A stretch of DNA of 64,000 bases from Sinorhizobium fredii NGR234 (lineage in GTDB: Bacteria; Pseudomonadota; Alphaproteobacteria; Rhizobiales; Rhizobiaceae), in contig NC_012586.1 of the NCBI RefSeq assembly GCF_000018545.1, positions 930,001 to 994,000 of the forward strand, in the 5' to 3' direction. Below the pieces are notes generated by a model. That model was not told the origin of the DNA. It searched no databases and saw only the letters and a list, made by a program, of their open reading frames with translations. The position numbers and the translations under genes were made by a program. Below, in pieces: positions 54,101 through 62,001 of the stretch (positions are counted from its first letter, which is position 1; each line of letters begins with the position of its first letter).

Positions 54101-55660
54101 GTCGGCCGTGAAGAACTCGGAAGCCGCTGATTAAACATAGGAATCGAGGGATCTGCAGTTCTTCTATTTGCAGGAAACAGCCGCCGAACGGGCTGTTTCC
54201 TTGCAAAATCAGTTTGAGGTTTGCCTGGTTGGCGAAGCGTGATTCACTGGGTTTATCGCGGTGAATCGGAGAGCCAGGAATGGGTAAACCACGCGAACGG
54301 CGCCAAACGGGTGAACAGGATTTATTCCGATCCCGGCTCGACCAGATCATCAATATGAAGCACGAACTGGTGCGTCTGGCGCAGGCTATTGACTGGCCGG
54401 TGTTGGAAGCCCGCTTTGGGACGGTCTATTCGGACGGAGCGGGCATGCCGCCATTGCCGACACGGCTGATGGCGGGGCTGGCCATTCTGAAGCATACGTT
54501 CAACCTGTCGGACGAGGCGCTGTGCGAGCGCTGGGTGGAGAACCCCTATTTTCAGTACCTGTGCGGCGAGGAGTTCTTTCGGCACGAACTATCGTTCGAC
54601 CGCTCCTCGATGACGCGCTGGCGGCAGCGCATGGGCGAGGAACGGATCGGCGCGCTCTTGCAGGAGAGCCTGGCCGTGGCAGTCAAGACAGGCGCGATGA
54701 AGCCGCAGGATACGCGGCAGGTGATCGTCGACACGACCGTTCAACCGAAGAACGTCATGTTCCCGACGGATGCCAAGCTTATTCACCGGGCGCGCGAACG
54801 GCTGGTGCGGCTGGCGAAGAAAATGGGGCTCGACCTGCGCCAGACCTATATTCGGGTCGGTAAATTCGCCCTGATCCAGCACCAGCGCTACGCTCATGCG
54901 AAGCAATTCAAACGGGCCGGCAAGGCGCTGCGCAAGTTGAAGACCTATCTCGGCCGGACCGTTCGCGACATCGAGCGTCAGATCGCCGGCGACGAACAAC
55001 TCGACGCGATCTTCAAATGGTCGCTCTATCAGGCAAAAACGGTCATCGCGCAGCGGCAACGTCAGCGTGGCCGCAAGATCTACAGCCTGCATGCCGACGA
55101 AGTCGAGTGCATTGGTAAAGGCAAGGCGCACAAGCCCTATGAGTTCGGCGTGAAGGTGTCCGTGGCCACAACACTGAACCGTTCAAAGGGCGGGCAGTTC
55201 GCCCTGCACGCGACGGCGCTGCCCGGCAATCCCTACGACGGCCACACGCTCGCGACCGTCATTCCGGATATGGAAAAGATGATCGGCAACGAGCTCTCCC
55301 GCATTCTCGCCGATGCTGGATACCGCGGCCATAATGCTCCCGAAAGTCACAAGCTGAGGGTCTTCACCAGCAGCCAGAAGCGCCGCCTCACGCCCGCCAT
55401 CAAACGCCAGATGCGACGACGATCGGCGGTCGAACCCGTCATTGGACACCTCAAGAGCGAACACAGAATGGACCGGAATTATCTCGCTGGCGAACAGGGG
55501 GATGCCGTCAATGCCGTTCTGGCCGCCGCCGGATACAACTTCTCCCTCCTGCTGCGATGGTTCAGGCAACTTTTGTGTCTGTTCGCCGCACTACTCCTCA
55601 CGTTCCAGAGCCGACCAACGCCGCAGCAAACTGCCTGAAAGCGAGTTCTTCACGATCGAC
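54101..55660 (+). mobile_element. IS5-type insertion sequence, copy 1
   Basis: This 1560-bp element has ends GTCGGCCGTGAAGAACTCG and, read inward on the right, GTCGATCGTGAAGAACTCG. The six bases on each side are TAAATC and TCAATC, a near-perfect target duplication. It interrupts an integrase gene. A second copy of the same length lies inverted at 57189-58748. Confidence 0.9.
54280..55638 (+). CDS. IS5-type DDE transposase, copy 1
   Basis: This 452-residue transposase starts MGKPRERRQTGEQDLFRSRL. It has PTRLMAGLAILKHTFNLSDE, the first Asp in VIVDTTVQPKNVMFPTD, the second near ILADAGYRGHN and the Glu in RRSAVEPVIGHLKSEHRMDR. All blocks are intact and the element is present twice, so it was probably active recently. 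Confidence 0.94.
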   Translation: MGKPRERRQTGEQDLFRSRLDQIINMKHELVRLAQAIDWPVLEARFGTVYSDGAGMPPLPTRLMAGLAILKHTFNLSDEALCERWVENPYFQYLCGEEFFRHELSFDRSSMTRWRQRMGEERIGALLQESLAVAVKTGAMKPQDTRQVIVDTTVQPKNVMFPTDAKLIHRARERLVRLAKKMGLDLRQTYIRVGKFALIQHQRYAHAKQFKRAGKALRKLKTYLGRTVRDIERQIAGDEQLDAIFKWSLYQAKTVIAQRQRQRGRKIYSLHADEVECIGKGKAHKPYEFGVKVSVATTLNRSKGGQFALHATALPGNPYDGHTLATVIPDMEKMIGNELSRILADAGYRGHNAPESHKLRVFTSSQKRRLTPAIKRQMRRRSAVEPVIGHLKSEHRMDRNYLAGEQGDAVNAVLAAAGYNFSLLLRWFRQLLCLFAALLLTFQSRPTPQQTA

Positions 55661-55915
55661 TCAATCGGTCGCGTCGGCGCTGGTATTTGCGGGTCATTTC
55701 GGCGCTAGCATTGCCGAGCTGCTTCTGCACATGACGCTCATCGACTTCGGCCGAGGAGGCCAGGCCGGCGCGCAGCGAATGACCGGAGAATTTGGCCGCC
55801 CGCTCGACTTCGCTTCCGCGGACTTGACGAGGCGGGCGACCGCCTTGTCATTGAGGCGGTCCGGCCCAACGTCTTTGCTGCTTTCGGTGACGCAGCGGAA
55901 GAGGGGCCCCTTGAA
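55661..55915 (-). pseudogene. Integrase C-terminal half, split by IS copy 1
   Basis: Leftward frames read GPLFRCVTESSKDVGPDRLN and DKAVARLVKS. After loss of one base they continue in another frame as FSGHSLRAGLASSAEVDERH, VQKQLGNASAEMTRKYQRRR. This includes the HxLR block and then runs into the IS. The 5' side is fused at about 55915 to a truncated vapC. Confidence 0.75.
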
Positions 55916-56036
55916 GCTCGCCGAGGGTGAGCGCACTCAGGAACACGCTCGACGGGTCAACGGAGCGCAGCCAGGAAACAGCCTGTCGCGTGCCACGCCG
56001 CGCCTCCGAAACGATGTTGGTGTCGACCAGATACAT
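55915..56036 (-). pseudogene. Truncated VapC-type gene
   Basis: Starts MYLVDTNIVSEARRGTRQAV at 56036 and reads WLRSVDPSSVFLSALTLGE, the first third of a PIN-domain toxin. At about 55915 it passes into integrase sequence. Its ATG overlaps the stop of the antitoxin remnant (TGATG). Confidence 0.75.
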
Positions 56037-56279
56037 CAGAAGTTCACATCCCGGCCGGGGCTTTTAGCGCGCGTTTCGACCACATCGGCGAACGCTTCAT
56101 CCCAGGCTGGTCCCCTGAGGAGATCATCGACCAGGCCGGCCAGCGCGCAGCGCGTCGTAGTCGTGGGCTGAGAGCGCGATGGCCGTGCGCCCGCCGCGCA
56201 CGGTGACGACCTGCGGTCCCTCGAAGCGCGCCTTCTGCACGACTTTCGAAAATTGATTTTTAGCATCCTGCAATTGCCA
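56036..56279 (-). pseudogene. Phd-type antitoxin remnant
   Basis: The frame WQLQDAKNQFSKVVQKARFE, VVTVRGGRTAIALSAHDYDA is a Phd/YefM antitoxin. A one-base shift then moves the natural ending (LVDDLLRGPAWDEAFADVVE, SPGRDVNF) to another frame that stops at 56036. The start codon region is replaced by an in-frame TAA. Confidence 0.75.
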
Positions 56280-56284
56280 TTATT

Positions 56285-56394
56285 TACCCCGACAAAGCGG
56301 CCCTCTATCGGAAAGTCGGCCGAGAAGCTGGCATCGAGCAGGCGTTGACCGAGTTCTCCGTCATGGTGCGATACATGAGATCGATCTGTTTCAT
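56285..56394 (-). pseudogene. 5' fragment of a nucleotidyltransferase-fold gene
   Basis: Starts MKQIDLMYRTMTE at 56394, then in another frame GELGQRLLDASFSADFPIEG and RFVGV. This N-terminus is characteristic of rhizobial GSU2403-like nucleotidyltransferase-fold proteins, which are normally much longer. Only the first 35 or so codons remain. Confidence 0.5.
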
Positions 56395-56404
56395 GTCGGT
56401 CCCA

Positions 56405-56433
56405 TTGTACTAACTCCACAATTTTTAGTACAA
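56405..56433. promoter_or_regulatory. Palindrome 1, operator-like
   Basis: TTGTACTAA (56405-56413) and TTAGTACAA (56425-56433) are perfect 9-base arms around an 11-base spacer. It lies 11 bases upstream of the leftward MKQIDL-type start, in the position of an operator or promoter element. Confidence 0.65.
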
Positions 56434-56485
56434 CGCACCTATCCCTCAATAATCGGCCCTTTTTGGATCGGGAAATGGCAGTTGG

Positions 56486-56521
56486 AGCGCTGTACTAAAT
56501 TCGCAAATTTAGTGCAGCGCT
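56486..56521. promoter_or_regulatory. Palindrome 2 with the same core
   Basis: AGCGCTGTACTAAATT (56486-56501) faces AAATTTAGTGCAGCGCT (56505-56521), near-perfect 16-base arms around three bases. It shares the GTACTAA core with palindrome 1. The pair could be two binding sites for one dimeric regulator. Confidence 0.65.
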
Positions 56522-56606
56522 GACACCGCTTTTCAAGAGCAATCTTCACAAACGCCTGCATTTGCGGGTTTTTGGGGAGGCGAGGGGAGGGCTGGGAACC
56601 TCCGAG

Positions 56607-56757
56607 CGGAGCAGCTTGGGGGCAGTCGGTCCCGGGTTTCCCCTTCGGGCGGCGCTCACGCTAACCCTCCTGCGGCTGCCCTTTTAACCGGTCAAGCTGC
56701 GCGCGAACGGGCTTCGGCGCTAAAGCGCCTGCGCCTGGTACGCTCTTTTTAGTGGGC
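56607..56757. repeat. GC-rich direct repeat, copy B (about 151 bp)
   Basis: Matches 26343-26499 in the same orientation, including the GGCGC-TAAA-GCGCC palindrome and the following T run (shorter here). The rest of the neighbourhood differs from copy A, so the repeat unit is short and independent. Confidence 0.85.
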
Positions 56758-57188
56758 GCTCACTACCCCAAAAATTATCGTGTCGAGGTCACCTTCCCCC
56801 GTGAGTGCGACAATTGGTCGACTTCGTTTGCTGCCCTGATTAGCCCTGCAATGAAATTGGTCTTCAGGATCACTGGATTGATCCCTGTTCGCATTCCCCC
56901 ACGTGAGATGGCAGCGCATCCTTCCGCCGTTCGGTGAGATTGGGACCGGGACTTCGAAGGAGAGCGATTGTGGCTTGTAAACGCGCGCTCGGCAGCCGGT
57001 CGCACCTGCAGCCGAATTGGCATCGGAGAAGACATCGCGCACCTCTTTCCAGATATGCGCCGGCAGGGGCGGTATCCTCGCTTGGCATCCCGCCGCGTTG
57101 GCAGCGGGTTACCGAGCATTTTCATCGCTTGCCGATTTCTCTCGTTTTGTTTGCTCAACAATCCGCCGTTGAAGCCCTCGACTACGGC
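56758..57188. other. Stretch between repeat and IS copy 2 without a supported gene
   Basis: Open frames exist in both directions but show no recognisable blocks. The last six bases (57183-57188, TACGGC) are the left target duplication of IS copy 2. Confidence 0.4.
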
Positions 57189-58748
57189 GTCGATCGTGAA
57201 GAACTCGCTTTCAGGCAGTTTGCTGCGGCGTTGGTCGGCTCTGGAACGTGAGGAGTAGTGCGGCGAACAGACACAAAAGTTGCCTGAACCATCGCAGCAG
57301 GAGGGAGAAGTTGTATCCGGCGGCGGCCAGAACGGCATTGACGGCATCCCCCTGTTCGCCAGCGAGATAATTCCGGTCCATTCTGTGTTCGCTCTTGAGG
57401 TGTCCAATGACGGGTTCGACCGCCGATCGTCGTCGCATCTGGCGTTTGATGGCGGGCGTGAGGCGGCGCTTCTGGCTGCTGGTGAAGACCCTTAGCTTGT
57501 GACTTTCGGGAGCATTATGGCCGCGGTATCCAGCATCGGCGAGAATGCGGGAGAGCTCGTTGCCGATCATCTTTTCCATATCCGGAATGACGGTCGCGAG
57601 CGTGTGGCCGTCGTAGGGATTGCCGGGCAGCGCCGTCGCGTGCAGGGCGAACTGCCCGCCCTTTGAACGGTTCAGTGTTGTGGCCACGGACACCTTCACG
57701 CCGAACTCATAGGGCTTGTGCGCCTTGCCTTTACCAATGCACTCGACTTCGTCGGCATGCAGGCTGTAGATCTTGCGGCCACGCTGACGTTGCCGCTGCG
57801 CGATGACCGTTTTTGCCTGATAGAGCGACCATTTGAAGATCGCGTCGAGTTGTTCGTCGCCGGCGATCTGACGCTCGATGTCGCGAACGGTCCGGCCGAG
57901 ATAGGTCTTCAACTTGCGCAGCGCCTTGCCGGCCCGTTTGAATTGCTTCGCATGAGCGTAGCGCTGGTGCTGGATCAGGGCGAATTTACCGACCCGAATA
58001 TAGGTCTGGCGCAGGTCGAGCCCCATTTTCTTCGCCAGCCGCACCAGCCGTTCGCGCGCCCGGTGAATAAGCTTGGCATCCGTCGGGAACATGACGTTCT
58101 TCGGTTGAACGGTCGTGTCGACGATCACCTGCCGCGTATCCTGCGGCTTCATCGCGCCTGTCTTGACTGCCACGGCCAGGCTCTCCTGCAAGAGCGCGCC
58201 GATCCGTTCCTCGCCCATGCGCTGCCGCCAGCGCGTCATCGAGGAGCGGTCGAACGATAGTTCGTGCCGAAAGAACTCCTCGCCGCACAGGTACTGAAAA
58301 TAGGGGTTCTCCACCCAGCGCTCGCACAGCGCCTCGTCCGACAGGTTGAACGTATGCTTCAGAATGGCCAGCCCCGCCATCAGCCGTGTCGGCAATGGCG
58401 GCATGCCCGCTCCGTCCGAATAGACCGTCCCAAAGCGGGCTTCCAACACCGGCCAGTCAATAGCCTGCGCCAGACGCACCAGTTCGTGCTTCATATTGAT
58501 GATCTGGTCGAGCCGGGATCGGAATAAATCCTGTTCACCCGTTTGGCGCCGTTCGCGTGGTTTACCCATTCCTGGCTCTCCGATTCACCGCGATAAACCC
58601 GGTGAATCACGCTTCGCCAACCAGGCAAACCTCAAACTGATTTTGCAAGGAAACAGCCCGTTCGGCGGCTGTTTCCTGCAAATAGAAGAACTGCAGATCC
58701 CTCGATTCCTATGTTTAATCAGCGGCTTCCGAGTTCTTCACGGCCGAC
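57189..58748 (-). mobile_element. IS5-type insertion sequence, copy 2 (inverted)
   Basis: Same 1560-bp element as copy 1, in the opposite orientation. An exact 6-bp target duplication TACGGC flanks it (57183-57188 and 58749-58754). One base differs from copy 1 just upstream of the transposase start. Confidence 0.93.
57211..58569 (-). CDS. IS5-type DDE transposase, copy 2
   Basis: This 452-residue protein is identical in translation to that of copy 1, with the DDE blocks VIVDTTVQPK, ILADAGYRGHN and AVEPVIGHLKSEHRMDR. Identity of the coding sequences points to recent transposition or gene conversion. Confidence 0.94.
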   Translation of the reverse strand: MGKPRERRQTGEQDLFRSRLDQIINMKHELVRLAQAIDWPVLEARFGTVYSDGAGMPPLPTRLMAGLAILKHTFNLSDEALCERWVENPYFQYLCGEEFFRHELSFDRSSMTRWRQRMGEERIGALLQESLAVAVKTGAMKPQDTRQVIVDTTVQPKNVMFPTDAKLIHRARERLVRLAKKMGLDLRQTYIRVGKFALIQHQRYAHAKQFKRAGKALRKLKTYLGRTVRDIERQIAGDEQLDAIFKWSLYQAKTVIAQRQRQRGRKIYSLHADEVECIGKGKAHKPYEFGVKVSVATTLNRSKGGQFALHATALPGNPYDGHTLATVIPDMEKMIGNELSRILADAGYRGHNAPESHKLRVFTSSQKRRLTPAIKRQMRRRSAVEPVIGHLKSEHRMDRNYLAGEQGDAVNAVLAAAGYNFSLLLRWFRQLLCLFAALLLTFQSRPTPQQTA

Positions 58749-58790
58749 TACGGCAATTTCCGAAAGGCAGCAATGGGCACGGCGCGCAGC

Positions 58791-59033
58791 TCATGGTGCA
58801 CTTGGCGCCCGTTGAACGTAGTCGGGCTTAAGATTGCTGAAGATATGCAGCCAGAACGTGAATTCGCCCTCGCGTTTTTCGACCCATGCTTCAATCGCGC
58901 GATGCGCCGCGGCGGTCTTTGCGTCGCAGCTATAGACCTCCATCGCAAGTTCCACCGCCGTCGCGGCCGCGACGTCATCTTTCTCGACCGTCTCGTTCGA
59001 CGGGTGAGGGGGCACCTTCGTTAGCTTCGACAT
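58791..59033 (-). CDS. Small protein of unknown function
   Basis: This 80-residue protein reads MSKLTKVPPHPSNETVEKDD, AVELAMEVYSCDAKTAAAHR and EAWVEKREGEFTFWLHIFSN. GGAG lies eight bases upstream of the ATG. The composition is clearly protein-like; I recognise no family. Its 3' end lies 37 bases from the IS copy 2 target duplication, so the insertion just missed it. Confidence 0.6.
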   Translation of the reverse strand: MSKLTKVPPHPSNETVEKDDVAAATAVELAMEVYSCDAKTAAAHRAIEAWVEKREGEFTFWLHIFSNLKPDYVQRAPSAP

Positions 59034-59252
59034 GAGGACTCTCCTTCAAGAGTCCGGCGCAGAGGATGTGGCCGGACGCTCTCATAGCGATGATTTGAAT
59101 CGCATCGTCCGGAAGCACAGGTCCGCTCATGTCGGCGGAGTTGAACGCTAATTGATTTCCCGCGGAAGGGGAAGATCGTTTTTTCGGCGCGAGATTGCGG
59201 TCCAGGCTCGTGCGTCGCAGCCGGAAAAGCCCCTTGACCGTGTGTCTTCCGA

Positions 59253-59669
59253 TTAGACCCCGCCGGGCCGATCAGCATGCGCTGTCTCGAAGGAGCCGGT
59301 CAGAGCTTCAAACACTGTCCGGGCAATGAAGTCGGTTGCTGCTGCTCGCGGCGCGGCGTCTTCCTGAGCGAAATCGCCGAGTACCCTCTCCGGAACAGTC
59401 AGGATGGCATCGACGGTCCGGTCGACCAGATCTTCGAGGGTTACTTCATTCTGGTCCCGGCGAAACAGCAGGTGGGGCCGCGTACGCAACAACAGGTGCA
59501 CCGCAATTGCCCTCACTGTCCTCTTTCGGTCGACGAGGAGCAGACCTCGCAAATCGTCGTCGACCTCCATCAACGGAACCTGAAACACAGCCGGGCTCTG
59601 ATCGTTGCCCAATCGTCTGCCTCCAACTTCTTTCCGCTTGCCAGCAAGGCCATATATCGATCGACGCAC
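59253..59669 (-). CDS. Possible protein of unknown function
   Basis: A leftward frame of up to 138 residues has coding-like content (FQVPLMEVDDDLRGLLLVDR, KRTVRAIAVHLLLRTRPHL, EDLVDRTVDAILTVPERVLG, FEALTGSFETAHAD). The start is uncertain; an internal ATG (MEVDDD) at about 59567 is possible. The opposite strand has an open frame of similar length, which I judge less likely. Confidence 0.4.
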   Translation of the reverse strand: MRRSIYGLAGKRKEVGGRRLGNDQSPAVFQVPLMEVDDDLRGLLLVDRKRTVRAIAVHLLLRTRPHLLFRRDQNEVTLEDLVDRTVDAILTVPERVLGDFAQEDAAPRAAATDFIARTVFEALTGSFETAHADRPGGV

Positions 59670-59756
59670 TGACCCTTCCTCGGATCCGCGAGGAGCTTGG
59701 GAATTAAGCCTTCCATGCGGCTAATAAAGTCACTTGTAACAAAGACTTTGATTCGT

Positions 59757-60134
59757 CTAACGCTCGCTCGGCTCGCTGTTGGAGTCCGGCTGAAAGCTTC
59801 GAAGCTTCTCCAGGATCTGCGGCGCTATATCGAATTGGCGAGCCTTGCCGCGTCCCATCGAATTCTTCACGAACTTCTCTGTCAATAGCCCGCGCCGAAC
59901 CAGGGGATCAATCGTTTCCGTCACGCCGGTGCGGGTCAGGCCGGTAAGTTCAACGATATTTGAAAGGGTTAGCTGCTGGTGTCCCTGGTGCATGATGTAG
60001 AGCACACTCATCATGCCGATCTGCTTAAGGCGCGACTGGGGTGTCTCGTCCTCCTGTGGATTGTCGACGATTTCGTGAAAGATGAAAGCCGAGAAGGCGA
60101 GGCTGTGCCACTGCAAATTGAGAGCTCTTGTCAT
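59757..60134 (-). CDS. MarR-type winged-helix regulator
   Basis: This 125-residue protein reads SRLKQIGMMSVLYIMHQGHQ, LTLSNIVELTGLTRTGVTET and DPLVRRGLLTEKF, a MarR-like recognition helix and wing. It is divergent from the trbM-virB operon with 89 bases between the starts, so it is the natural candidate to regulate that operon and itself. Confidence 0.82.
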   Translation of the reverse strand: MTRALNLQWHSLAFSAFIFHEIVDNPQEDETPQSRLKQIGMMSVLYIMHQGHQQLTLSNIVELTGLTRTGVTETIDPLVRRGLLTEKFVKNSMGRGKARQFDIAPQILEKLRSFQPDSNSEPSER

Positions 60135-60149
60135 TTTTTTAACTGCGTT

Positions 60150-60165
60150 ATATAAGGCTGTATAT
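60150..60165. promoter_or_regulatory. Candidate operator in the divergent marR-trbM gap
   Basis: ATATA-AGGCTG-TATAT is a perfect 5-base inverted repeat with a 6-base spacer, 16 bases upstream of the regulator start. Position and symmetry fit a MarR-type binding site overlapping divergent promoters. Confidence 0.45.
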
Positions 60166-60223
60166 CGGCTGAAACAATCGAACGGCGCTGGGACTTGGGG
60201 CGGCGCTCGCGGGGACTTTCTCC

Positions 60224-60745
60224 ATGAAGAACCTATTGATCAGGACATTCCTTTCGACGATTGGCGCTTCGTCAGCTTACCTCGTTTCAGACGGTATTGC
60301 GCGGGCGGATGATTGGGGATGCGAGGTTATCCTGTGCCTTTCAAACCCGGGCGGAGCGACGCAGTATGCGCCATGCCGGCCCCCGATCCAACGACTTTGG
60401 CGCGAGCTTGCAAGGGGGCATGGCCTTCCGACCTGCAACGGCGTCGGCTTCAGCGCTTCCCGGCCGCGATATGAACCCTACGCCTGTGGTGAAGGTTTCA
60501 GGCTGACGACCAGAACCAGTGACCGCGGTGCCGAGGCAAGCTGCGTCTCGACGACGCCCCAGACTGTCGCAAACAGTGAATGCGACTACGATCAGGACGG
60601 CGGCCCGCTTTCGCCCCGCTGGTACCACCTGGGCGGCCAACGACAATGCCGGCGCTACGTGACCCGACGACCCAGCGTCCGCTCGAAGCCTCATCATGTC
60701 GATCTGACCATAGATGGGATCGGCACTCAGAGGGTGTGGTACTGA
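60224..60745 (+). CDS. trbM: TrbM/KikA-family conjugation protein
   Basis: This 173-residue exported protein has a signal peptide (LIRTFLSTIGASSAYLVSDG, ARA). The family core is WGCEVILCLSNPGGATQYAP, CRPPIQRLWRELARGHGLP and several Cys residues that could form disulfides. TrbM/KikA/MpfK proteins lie in mating-pair-formation operons and affect pilus function; their exact role is not settled. Its stop overlaps the virB1 ATG (TGATG). Confidence 0.75.
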   Translation: MKNLLIRTFLSTIGASSAYLVSDGIARADDWGCEVILCLSNPGGATQYAPCRPPIQRLWRELARGHGLPTCNGVGFSASRPRYEPYACGEGFRLTTRTSDRGAEASCVSTTPQTVANSECDYDQDGGPLSPRWYHLGGQRQCRRYVTRRPSVRSKPHHVDLTIDGIGTQRVWY

Positions 60746-61359
60746 TGGCCGCCGACTTTGTCGAACTTGCTGAAAAGTGCGCTCCGGAGATTGGGCTCGA
60801 AACACTTGCCGCAGTTGTCAGTCTGGAAAGCGGTTTTCACCCTTTCGCAATCCGGATCAACAGCGGGGCGCCGCTTGGTGAACAGCCTGCAACCAAGGCA
60901 GAAGCGATCGAAGCCGCAACAGCCCTTGTAGCCGCGCAGCAAGACGTCCAGCTCGGTCTTGGCGCTATCGGGTCGAGCGAACTCGCAAGGCTTCGTCTCA
61001 CTCTCGCCGACGCCTTCGATCCATGCCTGAACCTCAAGGCAACCGCGACATTGCTGACCGGCTACTACAGGCAGGCCATTCGTGCCGGGAGGGCGTCGCA
61101 AGAAGCGGACCGCGTGATGCTGCAGGCCTTTTTCGGGCGGGGCGATGCTTCGGTCGGCGCGATCGTCAGATACGACGAACAGGTCCGCCGTGAAGTCGAA
61201 AGGCTTTCCGGCAAACTGACCTCCGCGGACGCAACACCCGTAGAAGATGCCGTCGTCCTCCCGAAGCCTGCAGACGAGCGGCCGTGGAATGTCTTTGCCT
61301 CAGGGCGGAGCGTGTCCGTTCTTGTCTTTCGAAATGATGAAGAGGAGCAACACCGATGA
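60745..61359 (+). CDS. virB1: VirB1-type lytic transglycosylase
   Basis: This 204-residue protein reads MAADFVELAEKCAPEIGLET, LAAVVSLESGFHPFAIRINS with the catalytic Glu in SLESGF, and LGLGAIGSSELARLRLTLAD and DPCLNLKATATLLTGYY, the SLT fold. It opens the peptidoglycan for assembly of the type IV secretion channel. It has no obvious signal peptide from this start. Its stop overlaps the virB2 ATG. Confidence 0.88.
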   Translation: MAADFVELAEKCAPEIGLETLAAVVSLESGFHPFAIRINSGAPLGEQPATKAEAIEAATALVAAQQDVQLGLGAIGSSELARLRLTLADAFDPCLNLKATATLLTGYYRQAIRAGRASQEADRVMLQAFFGRGDASVGAIVRYDEQVRREVERLSGKLTSADATPVEDAVVLPKPADERPWNVFASGRSVSVLVFRNDEEEQHR

Positions 61360-61658
61360 GTTCTGTGACGACCGCCCGTTCCATTGCAAGCGTCGCCTTG
61401 GCGGCAGCCATCGTTTCTGTCGCCATGGTCCAACCAGCCTTTGCGCAGGCGACCGGCGGGATTGAAAGCGTCCTGCAGAACATCGTCGATATGCTGACCG
61501 GCAATGTCGCCAAGCTTCTCGCGACGATCGCCGTCATCATCGTCGGTATCGCCTGGATGTTCGGATATCTCGACTTGCGCAAGACCGCTTACGTCGTCCT
61601 CGGCATCGGCATCATCTTCGGCGCCTCCGAGATTGTCAGCACGATCTCGGGTGCTTGA
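61356..61658 (+). CDS. virB2: VirB2-type pilin
   Basis: This 100-residue protein has a long signal peptide (SIASVALAAAIVSVAMVQPA, cleavage after AFAQA), then a mature region with two hydrophobic helices (LLATIAVIIVGIAWMFGYLD and AYVVLGIGIIFGASEIV). This is the major pilin of VirB/AvhB/Trb systems. Confidence 0.9.
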   Translation: MSSVTTARSIASVALAAAIVSVAMVQPAFAQATGGIESVLQNIVDMLTGNVAKLLATIAVIIVGIAWMFGYLDLRKTAYVVLGIGIIFGASEIVSTISGA

Positions 61659-61662
61659 CGCA

Positions 61663-62001
61663 ATGGCGCCAGAAATCTCATTGGAGGAAGACACCCTGTT
61701 CCTTGCCTGCACACGACCCGCGATGGTGGCGGGCGTGACTATGGAGGCGATGGGCGTCAACCTCATGGCGACGACCCTACTCTTCATCGTCGCGGGATCT
61801 ATCGCCTACGCGCTTGTCGGCGTCGTCCTTCACTTTTGTTTCCGCAGCCTCGTCAAGCACGATCACAACATGTTTCGCATCGTGGCCGCCTGGACCGAAA
61901 CCAGAGGCCGCACGCGAAACGGGGTGGCCTGGGGTGGCTCCACCGTGACGCCGCTGAAGCTCGTGCGGCGCTACGATGAAAGGGATCTCGGCCTTGTCTA
62001 A
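61663..62001 (+). CDS. virB3: VirB3-type inner-membrane protein
   Basis: This 112-residue protein starts MAPEISLEEDTLFLACTRPA and has one or two hydrophobic segments (NLMATTLLFIVAGSIAYALV). VirB3 associates with VirB4 and is needed for pilus assembly. The ATG lies four bases after the virB2 stop. Confidence 0.9.
   Translation: MAPEISLEEDTLFLACTRPAMVAGVTMEAMGVNLMATTLLFIVAGSIAYALVGVVLHFCFRSLVKHDHNMFRIVAAWTETRGRTRNGVAWGGSTVTPLKLVRRYDERDLGLV

Noticed and set aside
54101..58748. Composite transposon formed by the two IS copies
   Set aside because: Each copy has its own target duplication, so the copies inserted independently.
59277..59672. 131-codon rightward frame opposite 59253-59669
   Set aside because: Its sequence is Cys- and Gln-rich without helical pattern, and the leftward frame has better coding character.
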